A DNA stretch of 64,000 nucleotides from Variovorax sp. PAMC26660 (GTDB taxonomy: Bacteria; Pseudomonadota; Gammaproteobacteria; Burkholderiales; Burkholderiaceae_C). Positions 38,845 through 50,009 of the stretch are shown piece by piece (the first letter of the stretch is position 1; every line of letters starts with the position of its first letter). Location: positions 992,001-1,056,000 of the forward strand of contig NZ_CP060295.1 of assembly GCF_014302995.1 (NCBI RefSeq), in the 5' to 3' direction. The position numbers and the translations under genes were made by a program. The notes below the pieces were generated by a model. That model did no database searches, was not told where the DNA came from, and worked only from the letters and a program-made list of their open reading frames with translations.

Positions 38845-39945
38845 CTACTGCGTCAGCACGACCTGGGAGCTCGGCAACCACCGGGCCCAGACGGCATCGC
38901 CCTGCGCGGGCAGGCCCTCGCGATGCCGGGTTTCGTTCTCGACATTGACCTTCAGCAACGCCCCGCTCGCCAGCCGCAGGTGATAGACGGTGTACAGGCC
39001 GAAATAGGCCGAGGCCTCGACGATGCCGCGCACCTTGTTGTGCGGCTCTGCCGGCTCATCGGGGCTCAGGTGGATCTTCTCGGGGCGCACCGCCACCGTG
39101 ACGGTCTGCCCCTCGTAGCCGGTGATGCCGTGCCCGATGCGGTGCAGCACATCGGCGCACTGGATGTCGACATGGTCCGCCTCGTCGGCCACCACGCTGC
39201 CGTCCATGAGGTTGACGTTGCCGATGAAGTCGGCCACGAAGCGCGTGGCGGGCGTCTCGTACACATCGGCCGGTGCACCGACCTGAAGGAAGCGGCCTTC
39301 GCTCATCACGGCGATGCGCGAGGCCATGGTCATCGCCTCTTCCTGGTCGTGCGTGACCATCACGCAGGTCACACCGACCTGCCGGATGATGTTGACCAGC
39401 TCGATCTGCGTGGCCTCGCGCAGCTTCTTGTCGAGTGCGCCGAGCGGCTCGTCGAGCAGCAGCAGCTTGGGGCGCTTGGCCAGGCTGCGCGCCAGCGCCA
39501 CACGCTGCTGCTGCCCGCCCGAGAGCTGGTGCGGCTTGCGCTTGGCAAAGGTGGTGAGCTGCACCAGGCGCAGCATCTCGTCGACGCGCGCGGCGATCTC
39601 GGCTTTCGGCAGCCCGTCGCGGCGCAGGCCGAAGGCGATGTTGTCCCAGACCGTCAGGTGGGGAAACAGCGCATACGACTGGAACATCATGTTCACCGGC
39701 CGCTTGTACGGCGGCAGGCCCGCGAGGTCGTTGCCGTCGAGCACCACGCGTCCCGACGAGGGCAGCTCGAAGCCCGCCAGCATGCGCAGCAAGGTGCTCT
39801 TGCCGCAGCCCGACGAGCCCAGCAACGCGAAGATCTCGCCGCGGGCTACGTCGAGGCTGACCTCGTTCACCGCGCGAAAGTCGCCAAAGTCCTTCGTGAC
39901 GGCCTCGATGCGCAGGAAAGCGCCTTCCTCGTTGGGAACACTCAT
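38845..39945 (-). CDS. potG: Polyamine ABC transporter ATP-binding protein PotG
   Basis: 366 residues. Walker A GSSGCGKS is at residues 43–50, the signature LSGGQQQRVALARSLA near 140, Walker B LLLLDEPLGALD near 165, and the H loop in VTHDQEEA. The C-terminal ~110 residues are a TOBE/MOI regulatory domain. It powers import with PotH and PotI. potF ends 19 bp upstream and potH starts 14 bp downstream. Confidence 0.95.
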   Translation of the reverse strand: MSVPNEEGAFLRIEAVTKDFGDFRAVNEVSLDVARGEIFALLGSSGCGKSTLLRMLAGFELPSSGRVVLDGNDLAGLPPYKRPVNMMFQSYALFPHLTVWDNIAFGLRRDGLPKAEIAARVDEMLRLVQLTTFAKRKPHQLSGGQQQRVALARSLAKRPKLLLLDEPLGALDKKLREATQIELVNIIRQVGVTCVMVTHDQEEAMTMASRIAVMSEGRFLQVGAPADVYETPATRFVADFIGNVNLMDGSVVADEADHVDIQCADVLHRIGHGITGYEGQTVTVAVRPEKIHLSPDEPAEPHNKVRGIVEASAYFGLYTVYHLRLASGALLKVNVENETRHREGLPAQGDAVWARWLPSSQVVLTQ

Positions 39946-39964
39946 AACGACTCTGTCAGCGCGG

Positions 39965-41092
39965 TCAGCGGTTGGCCTTGAAATTGGTGAAGGTGCGCGT
40001 GACCAGCCGCAGCGTGGCCTGGTCGGGCGTGTCCGGCGAGATCATGGTCTCGAGAGCCGCTTCGGGCGGGAACACCGACTTGTCCTTGGCCAGCGCCGGA
40101 TTGACGAACTTCATCGCCGCCTTGTTGGGGTTGGCATAGAACACCTTGTTGGTGAGCGAGGCATGCACCTCGGGCCGCAGGATGTAGTTGATCCACTTGT
40201 AGGCATTCTCGGGATGCTTGGCGTCCTTCGGGATGGCCATGGTGTCGAAGAACAGCAGGCCACCCGTCTTGGGCAGCAGCACTTCGAGGTTCTGCGGCGT
40301 CTTGGCCTTGGTCGACTTGTCCTTGGCGATCATGATGTCGCCCGACCAGCCGATCACCGCGCAGAGCTGGCCCTTGGCCATCTGGTCGATGTAGTCGGAG
40401 CCCGAGCCGGCAAAGCGCGTCACGTTGGGCCGCACGGCTTTGAGCATCTCGCCCGCGGCCTTGTAGTCGTCCGGGTTCTTGCTGCGCGGGTCCTTGCCGA
40501 GGTACTTCAGCGCGATCGGCAGGATCTCGGAGGCCGTGTCGAGGAACGAAATGCCGCAGCCCTTGAGCTTGGAGGCGTACTCCGGCTTGAACACCAGGTC
40601 CCAGGCGTTGTCGGGCATGGGCGTGGTGCCCAGCGCCTTCTTGACCTTGTCGGCGTTGATGCCCACCGTGGTGTAGCCCCAGAGCCAGTCGACGATGTAG
40701 TCGTTGCCCGGGTCCATCTTCGCCAGCTGGGCCTGGATCGCCGGGTCGAGGTTGGCGAGATTGGGGATCTTCGATTTGTCCAGCTTCTGCAGCAGGCCGG
40801 CCTGAATTTGCATCTTGGCGAAGTGCGAGCCGGGCACGACGATGTCGTAGCCACTCATGCCCGCGACCAGCTTGGCGTGCAGCGCCTCATTGCTGTCGAA
40901 GAGGTCGTAGCGGACCTTGATGCCCGTTTCCTTTTCGAAGTTCGCGACCGTGTCCGCGGCGATGTAGTCGCCCCAGTTGTAGATGTTGAGGACTTTTTCT
41001 TCCTCGGCGCGCACGGCAGTCGTGCCCAGCAAGGCAGCAGCAACAGCAAGCGCACCGAGAACCCGGCCGGGACGCAGCGACATTGATTTCAT
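39965..41092 (-). CDS. potF: Putrescine-binding periplasmic protein PotF
   Basis: 375 residues with a Sec signal peptide (cleavage near AVRA, residue ~29). The mature start VLNIYNWGDYIAADTVANFEKETG is characteristic of the PotF/PotD family, and the later YTTVGINADKV and AENAYKWINYILRPEV-type segments fit. It captures putrescine (or spermidine) for PotGHI. The specificity between polyamines cannot be read securely. It is the first gene of the pot unit. Confidence 0.94.
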   Translation of the reverse strand: MKSMSLRPGRVLGALAVAAALLGTTAVRAEEEKVLNIYNWGDYIAADTVANFEKETGIKVRYDLFDSNEALHAKLVAGMSGYDIVVPGSHFAKMQIQAGLLQKLDKSKIPNLANLDPAIQAQLAKMDPGNDYIVDWLWGYTTVGINADKVKKALGTTPMPDNAWDLVFKPEYASKLKGCGISFLDTASEILPIALKYLGKDPRSKNPDDYKAAGEMLKAVRPNVTRFAGSGSDYIDQMAKGQLCAVIGWSGDIMIAKDKSTKAKTPQNLEVLLPKTGGLLFFDTMAIPKDAKHPENAYKWINYILRPEVHASLTNKVFYANPNKAAMKFVNPALAKDKSVFPPEAALETMISPDTPDQATLRLVTRTFTNFKANR

Positions 41093-41139
41093 GGGACGTA
41101 GCCTCCGGAAAAAATTGAGCGCGAGGGACTGACCAGCGC

Positions 41140-42705
41140 CTAGAACAGGCGCACGCGCACCAGCAACTGCATGGCGAGCAACCCCAATACAAAACCTATG
41201 CCACCGTAGACGATGGTCTGCAGCAACCGGTTGGTGCGCTTCTGCTCGGCCAGCAGTTCAAGCAGCTCGCGGCGGTTGTCGGCGGGCCGATTCTCAAGGA
41301 AATCGTGCAGCAGGCGCGGCAATTGCGGCAGCAATTTCGCGTAGCGCGGCGCCTCGGCCTTCAGTTGCTGGAACAGCTTCTTGGGGCCGATCTGGTCGAC
41401 CATCCACTTCTCGAGGAAGGGCTTGGCGGTGTGCCAGAGGTCCAGCTCGGGGTCGATGCTGCGGCCCAGGCCTTCGATGTTGAGCAGCGTCTTCTGCAGC
41501 AACACCAGTTGCGGCTGGATTTCGACATGGAAGCGGCGCGAGGTCTGGAACAGGCGCATCAGCACCATGCCCAGAGAGATTTCCTTCAGCGGCCGGTCGA
41601 AGTACGGCTCGCAGACGGTGCGGATCGCGGCTTCGAGTTCGTCGATGCGCGTGCCTTCGGGCACCCAGCCGCTTTCGAGGTGCAGCTCGGCCACGCGCTT
41701 GTAGTCGCGCCGGAAGAAGGCCACGAAGTTCTGCGCGAGGTACTCCTTGTCCGACTCGGTCAGCGTGCCGATGATGCCGAAGTCCAGCGAGATGTAGCGC
41801 CCGAAGGTCTCGGGCTCCAGGCTCACCTGGATGTTGCCCGGGTGCATGTCCGCGTGGAAGAAGCCGTCGCGGAACACCTGCGTGAAGAAGATCGTGACAC
41901 CGTCGCGCGCCAGCTTGGGAATGTCGACGCCGGCCGCGCGCAGGCGGTCCATCTGGGCAATCGGCACGCCGGTCATGCGCTCCATCACGATGACTTCGGG
42001 GTGGCAGAAGTCCCAGAACATCTCGGGAATGAGCACCAGCTCCAGCGAAGCCATGTTGCGGCGCAACTGTGCCGCGTTGGCCGCCTCGCGCACCAGGTCG
42101 AGCTCGTCGTGCAGGTACTTGTCGAACTCGCCGACCACCTCGCGCGGCTTCAGGCGCTTGCCGTCGGGCGAGAGCTTCTCGACCCAGGCGGCCATCATGG
42201 CCATCAACCCCAGGTCTTTCTCGATCACGCCACGCATGTTGGGCCGCAGCACCTTGACCGCGACATCGCGCAGCTCGCCCTCTTTGGTGCGGATGACGGC
42301 AAAGTGCACCTGCGCGATCGATGCACTGGCGATCGGGGTTTCGTCGAACTGCACGAAGACATCGCCCACGGGACGGCGGAACGCACGCTCGATGGTCGCA
42401 ATGGCCACCGCCGAAGGGAACGGCGGCACGCGGTCCTGCAGGAAGGCAAGTTCGTCGGCGATGTCCGGTGGCAGCAGGTCACGCCGGGTCGACAGCACCT
42501 GGCCGAACTTCACGAAGATGGGGCCGAGGCGCTCCAGCGCCTCGCGCAGCCGCTGGCCGCGCGGCGCATCGAGGTTGCGCCCGACCGAGACGACGCGCGC
42601 CACCACGCGCAGCCAGGGCTTCTGGAAGCTCGTGAGCACGAGCTCGTCGAGGCCGTAGCGCAGCGCGATCCAGACGATGAACAGGCCGCGGTAGAAGCGC
42701 CTCAT
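41140..42705 (-). CDS. ubiB: Ubiquinone biosynthesis ATPase/kinase-like UbiB
   Basis: 521 residues, normal for UbiB. The ABC1/ADCK motif KFGQ ([11 protein letters not shown], near residue 66) and the ASIAQVHFA loop replace the usual glycine-rich loop. The lysine in [17 protein letters not shown] and DFG residues complete the atypical kinase fold. Two C-terminal membrane helices anchor it. UbiB is needed for ubiquinone synthesis, probably by ATP-driven extraction of lipid intermediates. Its start overlaps the ubiJ stop (ATGA). Confidence 0.95.
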   Translation of the reverse strand: MRRFYRGLFIVWIALRYGLDELVLTSFQKPWLRVVARVVSVGRNLDAPRGQRLREALERLGPIFVKFGQVLSTRRDLLPPDIADELAFLQDRVPPFPSAVAIATIERAFRRPVGDVFVQFDETPIASASIAQVHFAVIRTKEGELRDVAVKVLRPNMRGVIEKDLGLMAMMAAWVEKLSPDGKRLKPREVVGEFDKYLHDELDLVREAANAAQLRRNMASLELVLIPEMFWDFCHPEVIVMERMTGVPIAQMDRLRAAGVDIPKLARDGVTIFFTQVFRDGFFHADMHPGNIQVSLEPETFGRYISLDFGIIGTLTESDKEYLAQNFVAFFRRDYKRVAELHLESGWVPEGTRIDELEAAIRTVCEPYFDRPLKEISLGMVLMRLFQTSRRFHVEIQPQLVLLQKTLLNIEGLGRSIDPELDLWHTAKPFLEKWMVDQIGPKKLFQQLKAEAPRYAKLLPQLPRLLHDFLENRPADNRRELLELLAEQKRTNRLLQTIVYGGIGFVLGLLAMQLLVRVRLF

Positions 42706-43271
42706 TCGGCCTTGCCCGCCGAGCCAGGCGCCGAACCGCCGGCATGTGCCGTGCGGTCGCCGACAAACTGGCGCAGCGCGCCCACGACACGTCGCACGCC
42801 ATTGCCCAGGGTGTACGCAGGCACATCGCCGATCACGCGGGCAAGGTCGTCCTCGACATCCCAGCGCACGTGGTCGACCAGCCAGTTGACCTCGGCGGCC
42901 AGTTGCACGTCGCCGACGATCTGCACCGAAGGCTTGTCGCCGCGCAGCGTGGCGCGGGCGATGTCGAAGGGGGAGTCGTCGGTCACGGTCAGGGTGAGTT
43001 CGGGGACCGAGCCTTCAGGCGCCAGGTCGAGCAGCCCGGCCGGCGTGGCCACCAGCTCCATCGTCACGAAGCGCCACTGGAAACGCACCACCCGCCCCTG
43101 CTGACGCAGCAGCCGCTGCTGGGCCTCGGGCTCCTGCTGCAGCACATGGTTCAGGAACAGCACCGCGCGGTGCTGGATCTCGTGGACCGCCCAGCCTGGA
43201 GGCTGCAGGCGTTCGCCAATGCGATTGAAGAGGTCGCCGAGAAAAGAAAAAGGGGACGATGGTGTAGCCAT
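42702..43271 (-). CDS. ubiJ: Ubiquinone biosynthesis accessory factor UbiJ
   Basis: 189 residues from the ATG at 43271 (an ATG three codons upstream is also possible). The N-terminal half has the SCP2-type lipid-binding fold typical of UbiJ ([21 protein letters not shown], then [25 protein letters not shown]). UbiJ, with UbiK, scaffolds the soluble Ubi complex and binds isoprenoid intermediates. The C-terminus is Ala/Gly-rich. It is translationally coupled to ubiB. Confidence 0.9.
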   Translation of the reverse strand: MATPSSPFSFLGDLFNRIGERLQPPGWAVHEIQHRAVLFLNHVLQQEPEAQQRLLRQQGRVVRFQWRFVTMELVATPAGLLDLAPEGSVPELTLTVTDDSPFDIARATLRGDKPSVQIVGDVQLAAEVNWLVDHVRWDVEDDLARVIGDVPAYTLGNGVRRVVGALRQFVGDRTAHAGGSAPGSAGKAE

Positions 43272-43330
43272 GGTCCCCATTATCCCGTCACTGCCGCGGC
43301 CCTGTGACGGCCGCGCTTCAGCTTTTTGCT

Positions 43331-44362
43331 TTACTGCAGTGCTTGCACACCGGCCACGAGCCAGCCGCTGTTGCCGCTGGTCGGCTTGGTCATGTTCCAG
43401 ACTTCGCGGAACGGGCCGGGGCCTGCCGAGGCGTCTTCGCGGATCATGCCGGAGAACTCCACGCTGGCCATGTAGGCGTCGGGCAGCTCTTCGATGCCGA
43501 GCAGCTTGGCGTCGAGCATCACGACTTCGGTCTTGTTCGAGGAACCGCCGGTATGGCCGGCGCGATCGGCCAGTTGCGTGCGAATTTCTTCGACCATGCT
43601 GTCGGTCATCATCGAACGCAGCGTCGAGACATCGGCGCGATCCCATGCGTCCTGCAGCGTCACGAAGTTGCGCTTGGCGGCGCCAAGGAAGCCTTCCACG
43701 TCGAAGCCGGCGGGCGTGCCCCAGGCCTGCGAGCCGACCAGCGCCGAACCGATCATGCTGCCACCAGCCGCAGCACCTGCCGCGGAGAGGCTGCTGCCGT
43801 GACGGTCTGCATCCACTGCAGGCGTGGCGTCGAAGGCGGTCGCACTGCGCTCCCACGGACGGGCCGATGCATCGTTGCCCACGTTGGCCGGGCTGTATTG
43901 CGCGGGGGCGCTGGCGTTGGTGGCACTGCCGCCTGCGCCCTGGAACGCGAAGCCACCCTGGCGATTGGCACCAGAAGCTTGCGAGCGCGCCTTGATCATG
44001 CGCCACACCACCACACCAGCCAGCACCAGCAGGCCGATCAGCAGGATGTTGCCGAAGCCGGCGCCAAGGCCGAGCGAATGTGCGAGCCACGCGAGGCCCA
44101 GGCCGGCTGCGAGGCCGCCGAGCATTGCGCCCCACGGACGCTTCGGTGCGGCGGCTGCGGCCGGCGTTGCGGGCTTGGCCGCTGCGTTGGTGGCGTTCTG
44201 CTGCGCGGGTGCACCGGGCGATGCGGGAGGCGTGGCCTGGCGTTGCGTCACGTTGGACGACTGACGCCCGACGGACTTGCCACCACCCATGCGAGCGGCT
44301 TCAGCCTGGACACTGCCCAGCACCAATGCAGCCGCCAAAAACAAAGTACCCAAATTCTTCAT
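43331..44362 (-). CDS. Tim44-like domain protein
   Basis: 343 residues from the ATG at 44362, behind an AGAGGAG ribosome site. A signal peptide (about 1–22) is followed by a low-complexity Ala/Pro/Gln region, two membrane helices around residues 70–108, another Ala/Ser/Gly linker, and the Tim44-like domain at about 215–343 (EGFLGAAKRNFVTLQDAWDRADVSTLRSMMTDSMVEEI). The position between ubiE and ubiJ is conserved in Burkholderiales. Its role in ubiquinone or membrane metabolism is unproven. Confidence 0.85.
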   Translation of the reverse strand: MKNLGTLFLAAALVLGSVQAEAARMGGGKSVGRQSSNVTQRQATPPASPGAPAQQNATNAAAKPATPAAAAAPKRPWGAMLGGLAAGLGLAWLAHSLGLGAGFGNILLIGLLVLAGVVVWRMIKARSQASGANRQGGFAFQGAGGSATNASAPAQYSPANVGNDASARPWERSATAFDATPAVDADRHGSSLSAAGAAAGGSMIGSALVGSQAWGTPAGFDVEGFLGAAKRNFVTLQDAWDRADVSTLRSMMTDSMVEEIRTQLADRAGHTGGSSNKTEVVMLDAKLLGIEELPDAYMASVEFSGMIREDASAGPGPFREVWNMTKPTSGNSGWLVAGVQALQ

Positions 44363-44394
44363 GTCGTCTCCTCTTGAGCGAAAGATTCGCCTCA

Positions 44395-45126
44395 TCAACA
44401 CTTGATTCCAACATGGAGGGCAGCCACGCCACCCGTCATGTTGTGATAGTCCACATGTCCGAAACCGCCCTCTTTCATGAGGGTCTTGAGCTCCTCTTGC
44501 GCGGGATGCATCCGGATCGATTCGGCGAGATAGCGATAGCTCGCATCGTCACCAGCCACGAGCTTGCCCAGACGCGGCAGCACGTTGAAGGAGTACCAGT
44601 CGTAGACCTTGGCAAGCGGCTTCGCGACCTTCGAGAACTCGAGCACGAGCAACTTGCCGCGCGGCTTGAGCACGCGGTTCATTTCCTTGAGCGCAATGTC
44701 CTTGTGCGTCATGTTGCGCAGACCGAAGGCCACGGTGACGACATCGAAGTGGTTGTCGGGAAAGGGCAGTTTTTCTGCGTCGCACACCATCGTGGGCAGC
44801 GACACGCCGGCGTCGAGCAGGCGGTCGCGGCCGGTGCGCAGCATGGCTTCGTTGATGTCGGTGTGAACCACCTGGCCGGTGGCGCCAACCTTCTTGGCGA
44901 AGGCCATGGCGAGGTCGCCGGTGCCGCCCGCGATGTCGAGCACGCGCGAGCCTTCGCCCACGTTCGCAACCATCACGGTGTATGCCTTCCAGGCGCGATG
45001 CAGGCCGGCCGACATCAGGTCGTTCATGATGTCGTAGCGCGTGGCGACCGAATCGAAGACGCCGCGAACGCGCTTCGCCTTCTCGCTTTCGTCGACTTTC
45101 TCGAAGCCGAAGTGTGTGGTACTCAT
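44395..45126 (-). CDS. ubiE: Ubiquinone/menaquinone C-methyltransferase UbiE
   Basis: 243 residues. An S-adenosylmethionine-dependent C-methyltransferase acting on the benzoquinol ring. SAM-binding motif [17 protein letters not shown] near residue 60, and the family signatures [17 protein letters not shown] and [16 protein letters not shown] are clear. A 157-bp gap before it contains a 16-bp repeat motif. The Tim44-like gene follows after 32 bp. Confidence 0.96.
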   Translation of the reverse strand: MSTTHFGFEKVDESEKAKRVRGVFDSVATRYDIMNDLMSAGLHRAWKAYTVMVANVGEGSRVLDIAGGTGDLAMAFAKKVGATGQVVHTDINEAMLRTGRDRLLDAGVSLPTMVCDAEKLPFPDNHFDVVTVAFGLRNMTHKDIALKEMNRVLKPRGKLLVLEFSKVAKPLAKVYDWYSFNVLPRLGKLVAGDDASYRYLAESIRMHPAQEELKTLMKEGGFGHVDYHNMTGGVAALHVGIKC

Positions 45127-45249
45127 GCAACCGATGTTAGGCCGGAAGCCTGCACATCAAGCTGACGACCCCGCACGCACGCCGGACATTTGTTGCTTTT
45201 TTCGTCAAACACAGGTGCGCCACAACGCGCGCCCTTCCTGCCTGTAGGG

Positions 45250-45265
45250 CTATCTTTTCAATAGC
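45250..45265 (-). repeat. Copy 2 of the 16-bp AT-rich motif, GCTATTGAAAAGATAG
   Basis: On the minus strand the sequence GCTATTGAAAAGATAG differs from the copy at 8798–8813 at one base. It lies 19 bp past the DUF971 stop and 124 bp before ubiE. The CTAT/ATAG ends can pair into a short hairpin. Confidence 0.6.
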
Positions 45266-45283
45266 ACGGGCCGGCTGCGGGCC

Positions 45284-45697
45284 TCAGTGGCTGCTGCAGG
45301 CGTGGCCGCTCTTGTCGATCATCGGCGCGTCGCGGTCGACACCCGCCAATGCAAGGCGCCGCTCGTACTCGGCCCACAGCTCGACCTGCTTCGCACCCAG
45401 TTCATAGAGCAGGTCCCACGAGTAGATGCCGGTGTTGTGGCCATCGCTGAAGGTCGGCTGCACGGCATAGTTGCCGACCGGCTCCAGATTGGCCAACTCG
45501 ACCTCGCGCTTGCCGGTCTGCAGGATCTCCTGACCCGGCCCATGCCCCTGCACTTCGGCGGACGGCGAATAGATGCGCATCAGCTCGAAGGGAATGCGGA
45601 AGGTCGCGCCGTCCGAGAAGCCGACCTCGAGCACACGCGACTGACCATGCACGGTGATCGCTTGCGGCGTCGGTGCGCCCGGTTTCAAACCTGCCAT
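45284..45697 (-). CDS. DUF971 domain protein
   Basis: 137 residues from the ATG at 45697. The DUF971 fold (also called GBBH-like N-terminal domain) is seen in PQAITVHGQSRVLEVGFSDGATFRIPFELMR and ANLEPVGNYAVQPTFSDGHNTGIYSWDLLYEL; the latter is the most conserved part. Two histidines and one cysteine near the C-terminus (GHACSSH) could bind metal. DUF971 proteins in this place, before ubiE, are common in betaproteobacteria but have no known function. Start and HIT stop overlap (TGATG). Confidence 0.9.
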   Translation of the reverse strand: MAGLKPGAPTPQAITVHGQSRVLEVGFSDGATFRIPFELMRIYSPSAEVQGHGPGQEILQTGKREVELANLEPVGNYAVQPTFSDGHNTGIYSWDLLYELGAKQVELWAEYERRLALAGVDRDAPMIDKSGHACSSH

Positions 45698-46134
45698 CAG
45701 AAACTCCTTGTGACCAGTCGCTCGATCATCGCAGCCTCGATGGCCGGCAGGTGCGCCGTCACATCCGCCTGCTGCGCCGCATTCACCTCGCGTTGCACCG
45801 GCGCCCAGACCGAGCCGGGGAAATGGCTGTCGTCCGCAAAGCGCGCGATCACGTGCCAGTGCAGGTGCGGCACCATGTTGCCGAGTGCGGCGAGATTGAT
45901 CTTGGCCGGCTTCAGGTGCTCGCGCAGGCACTGCTCGACCACCGTCACCGCCTCCATGCACAGCACGCGGTCGGCGGCATCGAGATCGGAAAACTCCGCC
46001 GCATGCTCGCGCCAGATCACGCGATAGAACGCCGGAAAGCCAACCTCTTGCGCATGAACGACGCGCAGCTTCGCGCCCTCGAACACGACACGGCCACCGG
46101 GGCCTTCGCAGAAAGGACAGCCCTGCACCTTCAT
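45697..46134 (-). CDS. HIT family nucleotide hydrolase/transferase
   Basis: 145 residues. The histidine triad is H90-x-H92-x-H94 (HLHWHVI), the catalytic site that attacks nucleoside monophosphate esters. An N-terminal CPFCE pair suggests zinc binding. Substrates of bacterial HIT proteins include purine nucleotide phosphoramidates and dinucleotides; this one is undefined. Both ends overlap neighbours, pointing to one coupled message with the large oxidoreductase and DUF971. Confidence 0.9.
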   Translation of the reverse strand: MKVQGCPFCEGPGGRVVFEGAKLRVVHAQEVGFPAFYRVIWREHAAEFSDLDAADRVLCMEAVTVVEQCLREHLKPAKINLAALGNMVPHLHWHVIARFADDSHFPGSVWAPVQREVNAAQQADVTAHLPAIEAAMIERLVTRSF

Positions 46135-49100
46135 ACCAGCACCCGTTCGATGCCGCCGTGATTGGCGGCCGCCACGTATTGCGGCATCCAGTCGGCGCCG
46201 AGGATCTTGTTGGCCATCTCGACCACGATGTAGTCGGCTTCGAGCAGGCCGTTGTTCAGGTCGTCGCCATAGCGCGAGAGGCCTTGCAGGCAGCTCGGGC
46301 AGCTGGTGAGGATCTTCACGTTGTCGGTCGCGCCGACCGTGCCGCTCTCGCGCAGCGCGGCCTCGCCCTTCTTCAGTTCCTCTTCCTTGCGGAAGCGAAT
46401 CTGCGTCGAGATGTCGGGCCGCGACACGCCCAGCGTGCCCGACTCGCCGCAGCAGCGGTCGTTCTTGAGCACGTTGTCGCCGACCAGCGCCTTCACGGTC
46501 TTCATCGGGTCCTGCAGCTTCATCGGCGAATGGCAGGGGTCGTGGTACAGGTAGCCACCGCCGCCCGCACCGGCCAGCGTGATGCCCTTTTCAAGCAGGT
46601 ACTCGTGGATGTCGATGATCCGGCAGCCCGGGAAGATCTTGTCGAACTGATAGCCCTGCAGTTGGTCGTAGCAGGTGCCGCAGCTCACCACCACCGTCTT
46701 GATGTCGAGGTAGTTGAGCGTGTTGGCGACACGGTGGAAGAGCACGCGGTTGTCCGTGATCATCTTCTCGGCCTTGTCGAACTGGCCGCTGCCGCGCTGC
46801 GGATAGCCGCAGCACAGGTAGCCCGGCGGCAGCACCGTTTGCACGCCCGCATGCCAGAGCATCGCCTGTGTCGCGAGGCCGACCTGCGAGAACAGCCGCT
46901 CCGATCCGCAGCCCGGGAAGTAGAAGACCGCCTCGGTTTCCGACGTGGTCGACTTCGGGTTGCGGATGATCGGCACGTAGTCCGCATCCTCGATGTCGAG
47001 CAGCGCGCGCGCCGTCTTCTTCGGCAGGTTCCCCGGCATCTTCTTGTTGATGAAGTGGATCACCTGCTCCTTGATCGGCGCCGGACCCAGCGTGGCCGGC
47101 GGTGCGCCGGTCTGCTTCTTCGCAAGGCGCCGCAGCAGGTCGTTGGCCAGGCGCTGCGCCTTGAAGCCGACGCCCACCATGCCCGCGCGCACCATCTTGA
47201 TGGTCTGCGGGTTGGTCGCGTTGAGGAAGAACATCGCAGCCGCGTTGCCGGGACGGAAGCTCTTCTGTCCCATCTTGCGCAGCAGGTTGCGCATGTTCAT
47301 CGATACGTCGCCGAAGTCGATCTTCACCGGGCATGGCGTGAGGCACTTGTGGCAGACCGTGCAGTGGTCGGCCACGTCCTCGAACTCTTCCCAGTGCTTG
47401 ATGCTGATGCCGCGCCGCGTCTGCTCTTCGTAGAGGAAGGCCTCGACCAGCAGCGAGGTCGCGAGGATCTTGTTGCGCGGGCTGTAGAGCAGGTTGGCGC
47501 GCGGCACGTGCGTGGCGCACACCGGCTTGCACTTGCCGCAGCGCAGGCAGTCCTTCACGCTGTCGGCAATGGCGCCGATGTCGCTCTGCTGCATGATCAG
47601 CGACTCGTGACCCATGAGGCCGAAGCTCGGCGTGTAGGCATTGGTCAGGTCGGCGTGCAGCGTGACGGCTTCGCCCGCAGGCGCGCGCAGCAGCTTGCCC
47701 TTGTTGAAGCGGCCTTCGGGGTCGACCCGGGCCTTGTATTCGGTGAACGGGCGCAGCTCTTCGTCGCTGAGGAATTCGAGCTTGGTGATGCCGATGCCAT
47801 GCTCGCCCGAGATCACGCCGTCCAGGCTGCGCGCCAGCGCCATGATGCGCACCACCGCGGCATGCGCGGTCTGCAGCATGTCGTAGTTGTCGCTGTTGAC
47901 GGGGATGTTGGTGTGTACGTTGCCGTCGCCCGCGTGCATGTGCAACGCAACCCACACGCGGCCCTTGAGCACGCGTTTGTGGATCGCGGTGCATTCGGCC
48001 AGGATCGGCGCGAACTCGCCGCCCGAGAAAATTTCCTGCAGCGGCTGACGCAACTGCGTCTTCCAGCTCGCGCGCAGGCTGTGGTCCTGCAGTTGCGGGA
48101 ACAGCGCGTCGACGTTCTGCAGCCAGCCGGCCCACAGCGCGCGCGTGTCCTGCACCAGCGACACGGCCTGCGCCACGCGGTCTTCGAGCAGCTCGGCCGC
48201 CGGAATCTCGTGTGCGTCGTCGGTCTTGCCCAGCGGCAGGTTGCCGCGCGTGAGGAAGGCTTCCAACTCGTCGGTCAGTGCGAGCTTGTTCTGCAGCGAC
48301 AGCTCGATGTTGATGCGCTCGATGCCATCGCTGTACTCGGCCATGCGCGGCAGCGGGATCACCACGTCTTCGTTGATCTTGAAGGCGTTGGTGTGCTTGC
48401 TGATGGCGGCCGTGCGCTTGCGGTCGAGCCAGAATTTCTTGCGTGCCTCGGGGCTGATGGCGATGAAGCCTTCGCCGCTGCGCGAATTGGCGATGCGCAC
48501 CACCTCCGAGGTGACGCGCGCCACCGCATCGGCGTCGTCGCCCGCGATGTCGCCGAACAGCACCATCTTCGGCAGGCCACCGTGCTTTTTCGACTTGGTG
48601 GCGTAGCCCACGGCTTTCAGATACCGGTCGTCCAGGTGTTCGAGGCCGGCCAGCAGCACGCCCGAGCGCTTCTGCTCGGCGAACATGAAGTCCTTGATCT
48701 CGACGATGCTGGGCACTGCGTCTTTCGCATTGCCGAAGAATTCGAGGCACACCGTGCGCGTGTGCGAAGGCATCTTGTGCACCACCCAGCGGCAGCTGGT
48801 GATGAGGCCGTCGCAGCCCTCTTTCTGGATGCCCGGCAGGCCCGAGAGGAACTTGTCGGTCACGTCCTTGCCGAGACCTTCCTTGCGGAAGCTCTTGCCG
48901 GGGATGTCGAGCTGCTCGGTGCGCAGCTTGGTCTTGCCGTCGGCCGCGTAGTACTGCAGCTCGAACAAAGCGCGCTCGGCGTCGTGGATCTTGCCCAGGT
49001 TGTGGCCGATGCGCGTGACTTCGAGCCATTCGGCCTGCGGCGTGACCATGCGCCACGAGGCGAGGTTGTCGAGCGCCGTGCCCCAGAGCACAGCCTTCTT

Positions 49101-50009
49101 GCCACCGGCGTTCATCGCGACGTTGCCGCCGACGCACGAAGCTTCGGCCGAGGTCGGATCGACCGCGAACACGAAGCCCGCGCGCTCGGCCGCATCGGCC
49201 ACGCGCTGCGTGACCACGCCGGCTTCGGTCCAGATGGTGGGCACGGGCGCTTCGAGGCCGGGCAGCGAGACGTGCTCGACCTCGGTCATCGCCTCCAGCT
49301 TCTCGGTGTTGATGACGACGCTGTTCCAGGTGAGCGGAATCGCGCCGCCGGTGTAGCCGGTGCCGCCGCCGCGCGGAATGATGGTCAGGCCCAGCTCGAT
49401 GCACCCCTTGACCAGCAGCGCCATTTCGGTCTCGGTGTCGGGGCACAGCACGACGAAGGGGTACTCGACACGCCAGTCGGTGGCGTCGGTCACGTGGGAC
49501 ACGCGCGAGAGGCCGTCGAACTTGATGTTGTCCTTGGCCGTGAGCCGGCGCAGCACGCGGGTGGCCTTGCGGCGCAGCGCGGCGACGTTGCTGAACATGG
49601 TGTCGAAGGTGGACACCGCGTTGCCCACGAGGTGGGTCAGCTCGCCCACGAGTTGGTCACGCGGCAGGTCGCTGTCGGGGGTGCGGCGCTTCTGCACCTC
49701 GGTCAGCCGGTGCTTGAGCGCATCGACCAGTTGGCCGCGGCGACGCGGGTTGTCGAGCAGGTCGTCGACGAGGTAGGGGTTGCGCTGCACGACCCAGATG
49801 TCGCCCAGCACTTCATAGAGCATGCGTGCCGATCGGCCGGTGCGGCGCTCGGCACGAAGGGTCTGGAGCAGGTCCCAGCCGCGTTCGCCCAGCAGGCGAA
49901 TCACGATCTCTCGGTCAGAGAAGCTGGTGTAGTTGTACGGGATCTCGCGCAGTCGTGCGGGCTCTGCGGCCTGCGACAACAACGCGTTCAACGCGGTCGG
50001 AGCATTCAT
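46131..50009 (-). CDS. DUF3683-type FAD-linked oxidase/Fe–S (GlcD–GlcF-like) fusion oxidoreductase
   Basis: 1292 residues, very large. Order of domains: a DUF3683-like N-terminus (about 1–165), an FAD-binding type 4 domain with [17 protein letters not shown] near residue 215, an FAD-linked oxidase C-terminal domain (up to ~770), a 4Fe-4S part with [11 protein letters not shown] and [14 protein letters not shown] (about 810–890), and two CCG domains (CCGYPQRG and [11 protein letters not shown]). The combination is like GlcD plus GlcF in one chain and like YdiJ; the likely substrate is a 2-hydroxy acid such as D-lactate or D-2-hydroxyglutarate. Electrons probably reach the quinone pool. The stop overlaps the HIT start. 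Confidence 0.9.
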   Translation of the reverse strand: MNAPTALNALLSQAAEPARLREIPYNYTSFSDREIVIRLLGERGWDLLQTLRAERRTGRSARMLYEVLGDIWVVQRNPYLVDDLLDNPRRRGQLVDALKHRLTEVQKRRTPDSDLPRDQLVGELTHLVGNAVSTFDTMFSNVAALRRKATRVLRRLTAKDNIKFDGLSRVSHVTDATDWRVEYPFVVLCPDTETEMALLVKGCIELGLTIIPRGGGTGYTGGAIPLTWNSVVINTEKLEAMTEVEHVSLPGLEAPVPTIWTEAGVVTQRVADAAERAGFVFAVDPTSAEASCVGGNVAMNAGGKKAVLWGTALDNLASWRMVTPQAEWLEVTRIGHNLGKIHDAERALFELQYYAADGKTKLRTEQLDIPGKSFRKEGLGKDVTDKFLSGLPGIQKEGCDGLITSCRWVVHKMPSHTRTVCLEFFGNAKDAVPSIVEIKDFMFAEQKRSGVLLAGLEHLDDRYLKAVGYATKSKKHGGLPKMVLFGDIAGDDADAVARVTSEVVRIANSRSGEGFIAISPEARKKFWLDRKRTAAISKHTNAFKINEDVVIPLPRMAEYSDGIERINIELSLQNKLALTDELEAFLTRGNLPLGKTDDAHEIPAAELLEDRVAQAVSLVQDTRALWAGWLQNVDALFPQLQDHSLRASWKTQLRQPLQEIFSGGEFAPILAECTAIHKRVLKGRVWVALHMHAGDGNVHTNIPVNSDNYDMLQTAHAAVVRIMALARSLDGVISGEHGIGITKLEFLSDEELRPFTEYKARVDPEGRFNKGKLLRAPAGEAVTLHADLTNAYTPSFGLMGHESLIMQQSDIGAIADSVKDCLRCGKCKPVCATHVPRANLLYSPRNKILATSLLVEAFLYEEQTRRGISIKHWEEFEDVADHCTVCHKCLTPCPVKIDFGDVSMNMRNLLRKMGQKSFRPGNAAAMFFLNATNPQTIKMVRAGMVGVGFKAQRLANDLLRRLAKKQTGAPPATLGPAPIKEQVIHFINKKMPGNLPKKTARALLDIEDADYVPIIRNPKSTTSETEAVFYFPGCGSERLFSQVGLATQAMLWHAGVQTVLPPGYLCCGYPQRGSGQFDKAEKMITDNRVLFHRVANTLNYLDIKTVVVSCGTCYDQLQGYQFDKIFPGCRIIDIHEYLLEKGITLAGAGGGGYLYHDPCHSPMKLQDPMKTVKALVGDNVLKNDRCCGESGTLGVSRPDISTQIRFRKEEELKKGEAALRESGTVGATDNVKILTSCPSCLQGLSRYGDDLNNGLLEADYIVVEMANKILGADWMPQYVAAANHGGIERVLV

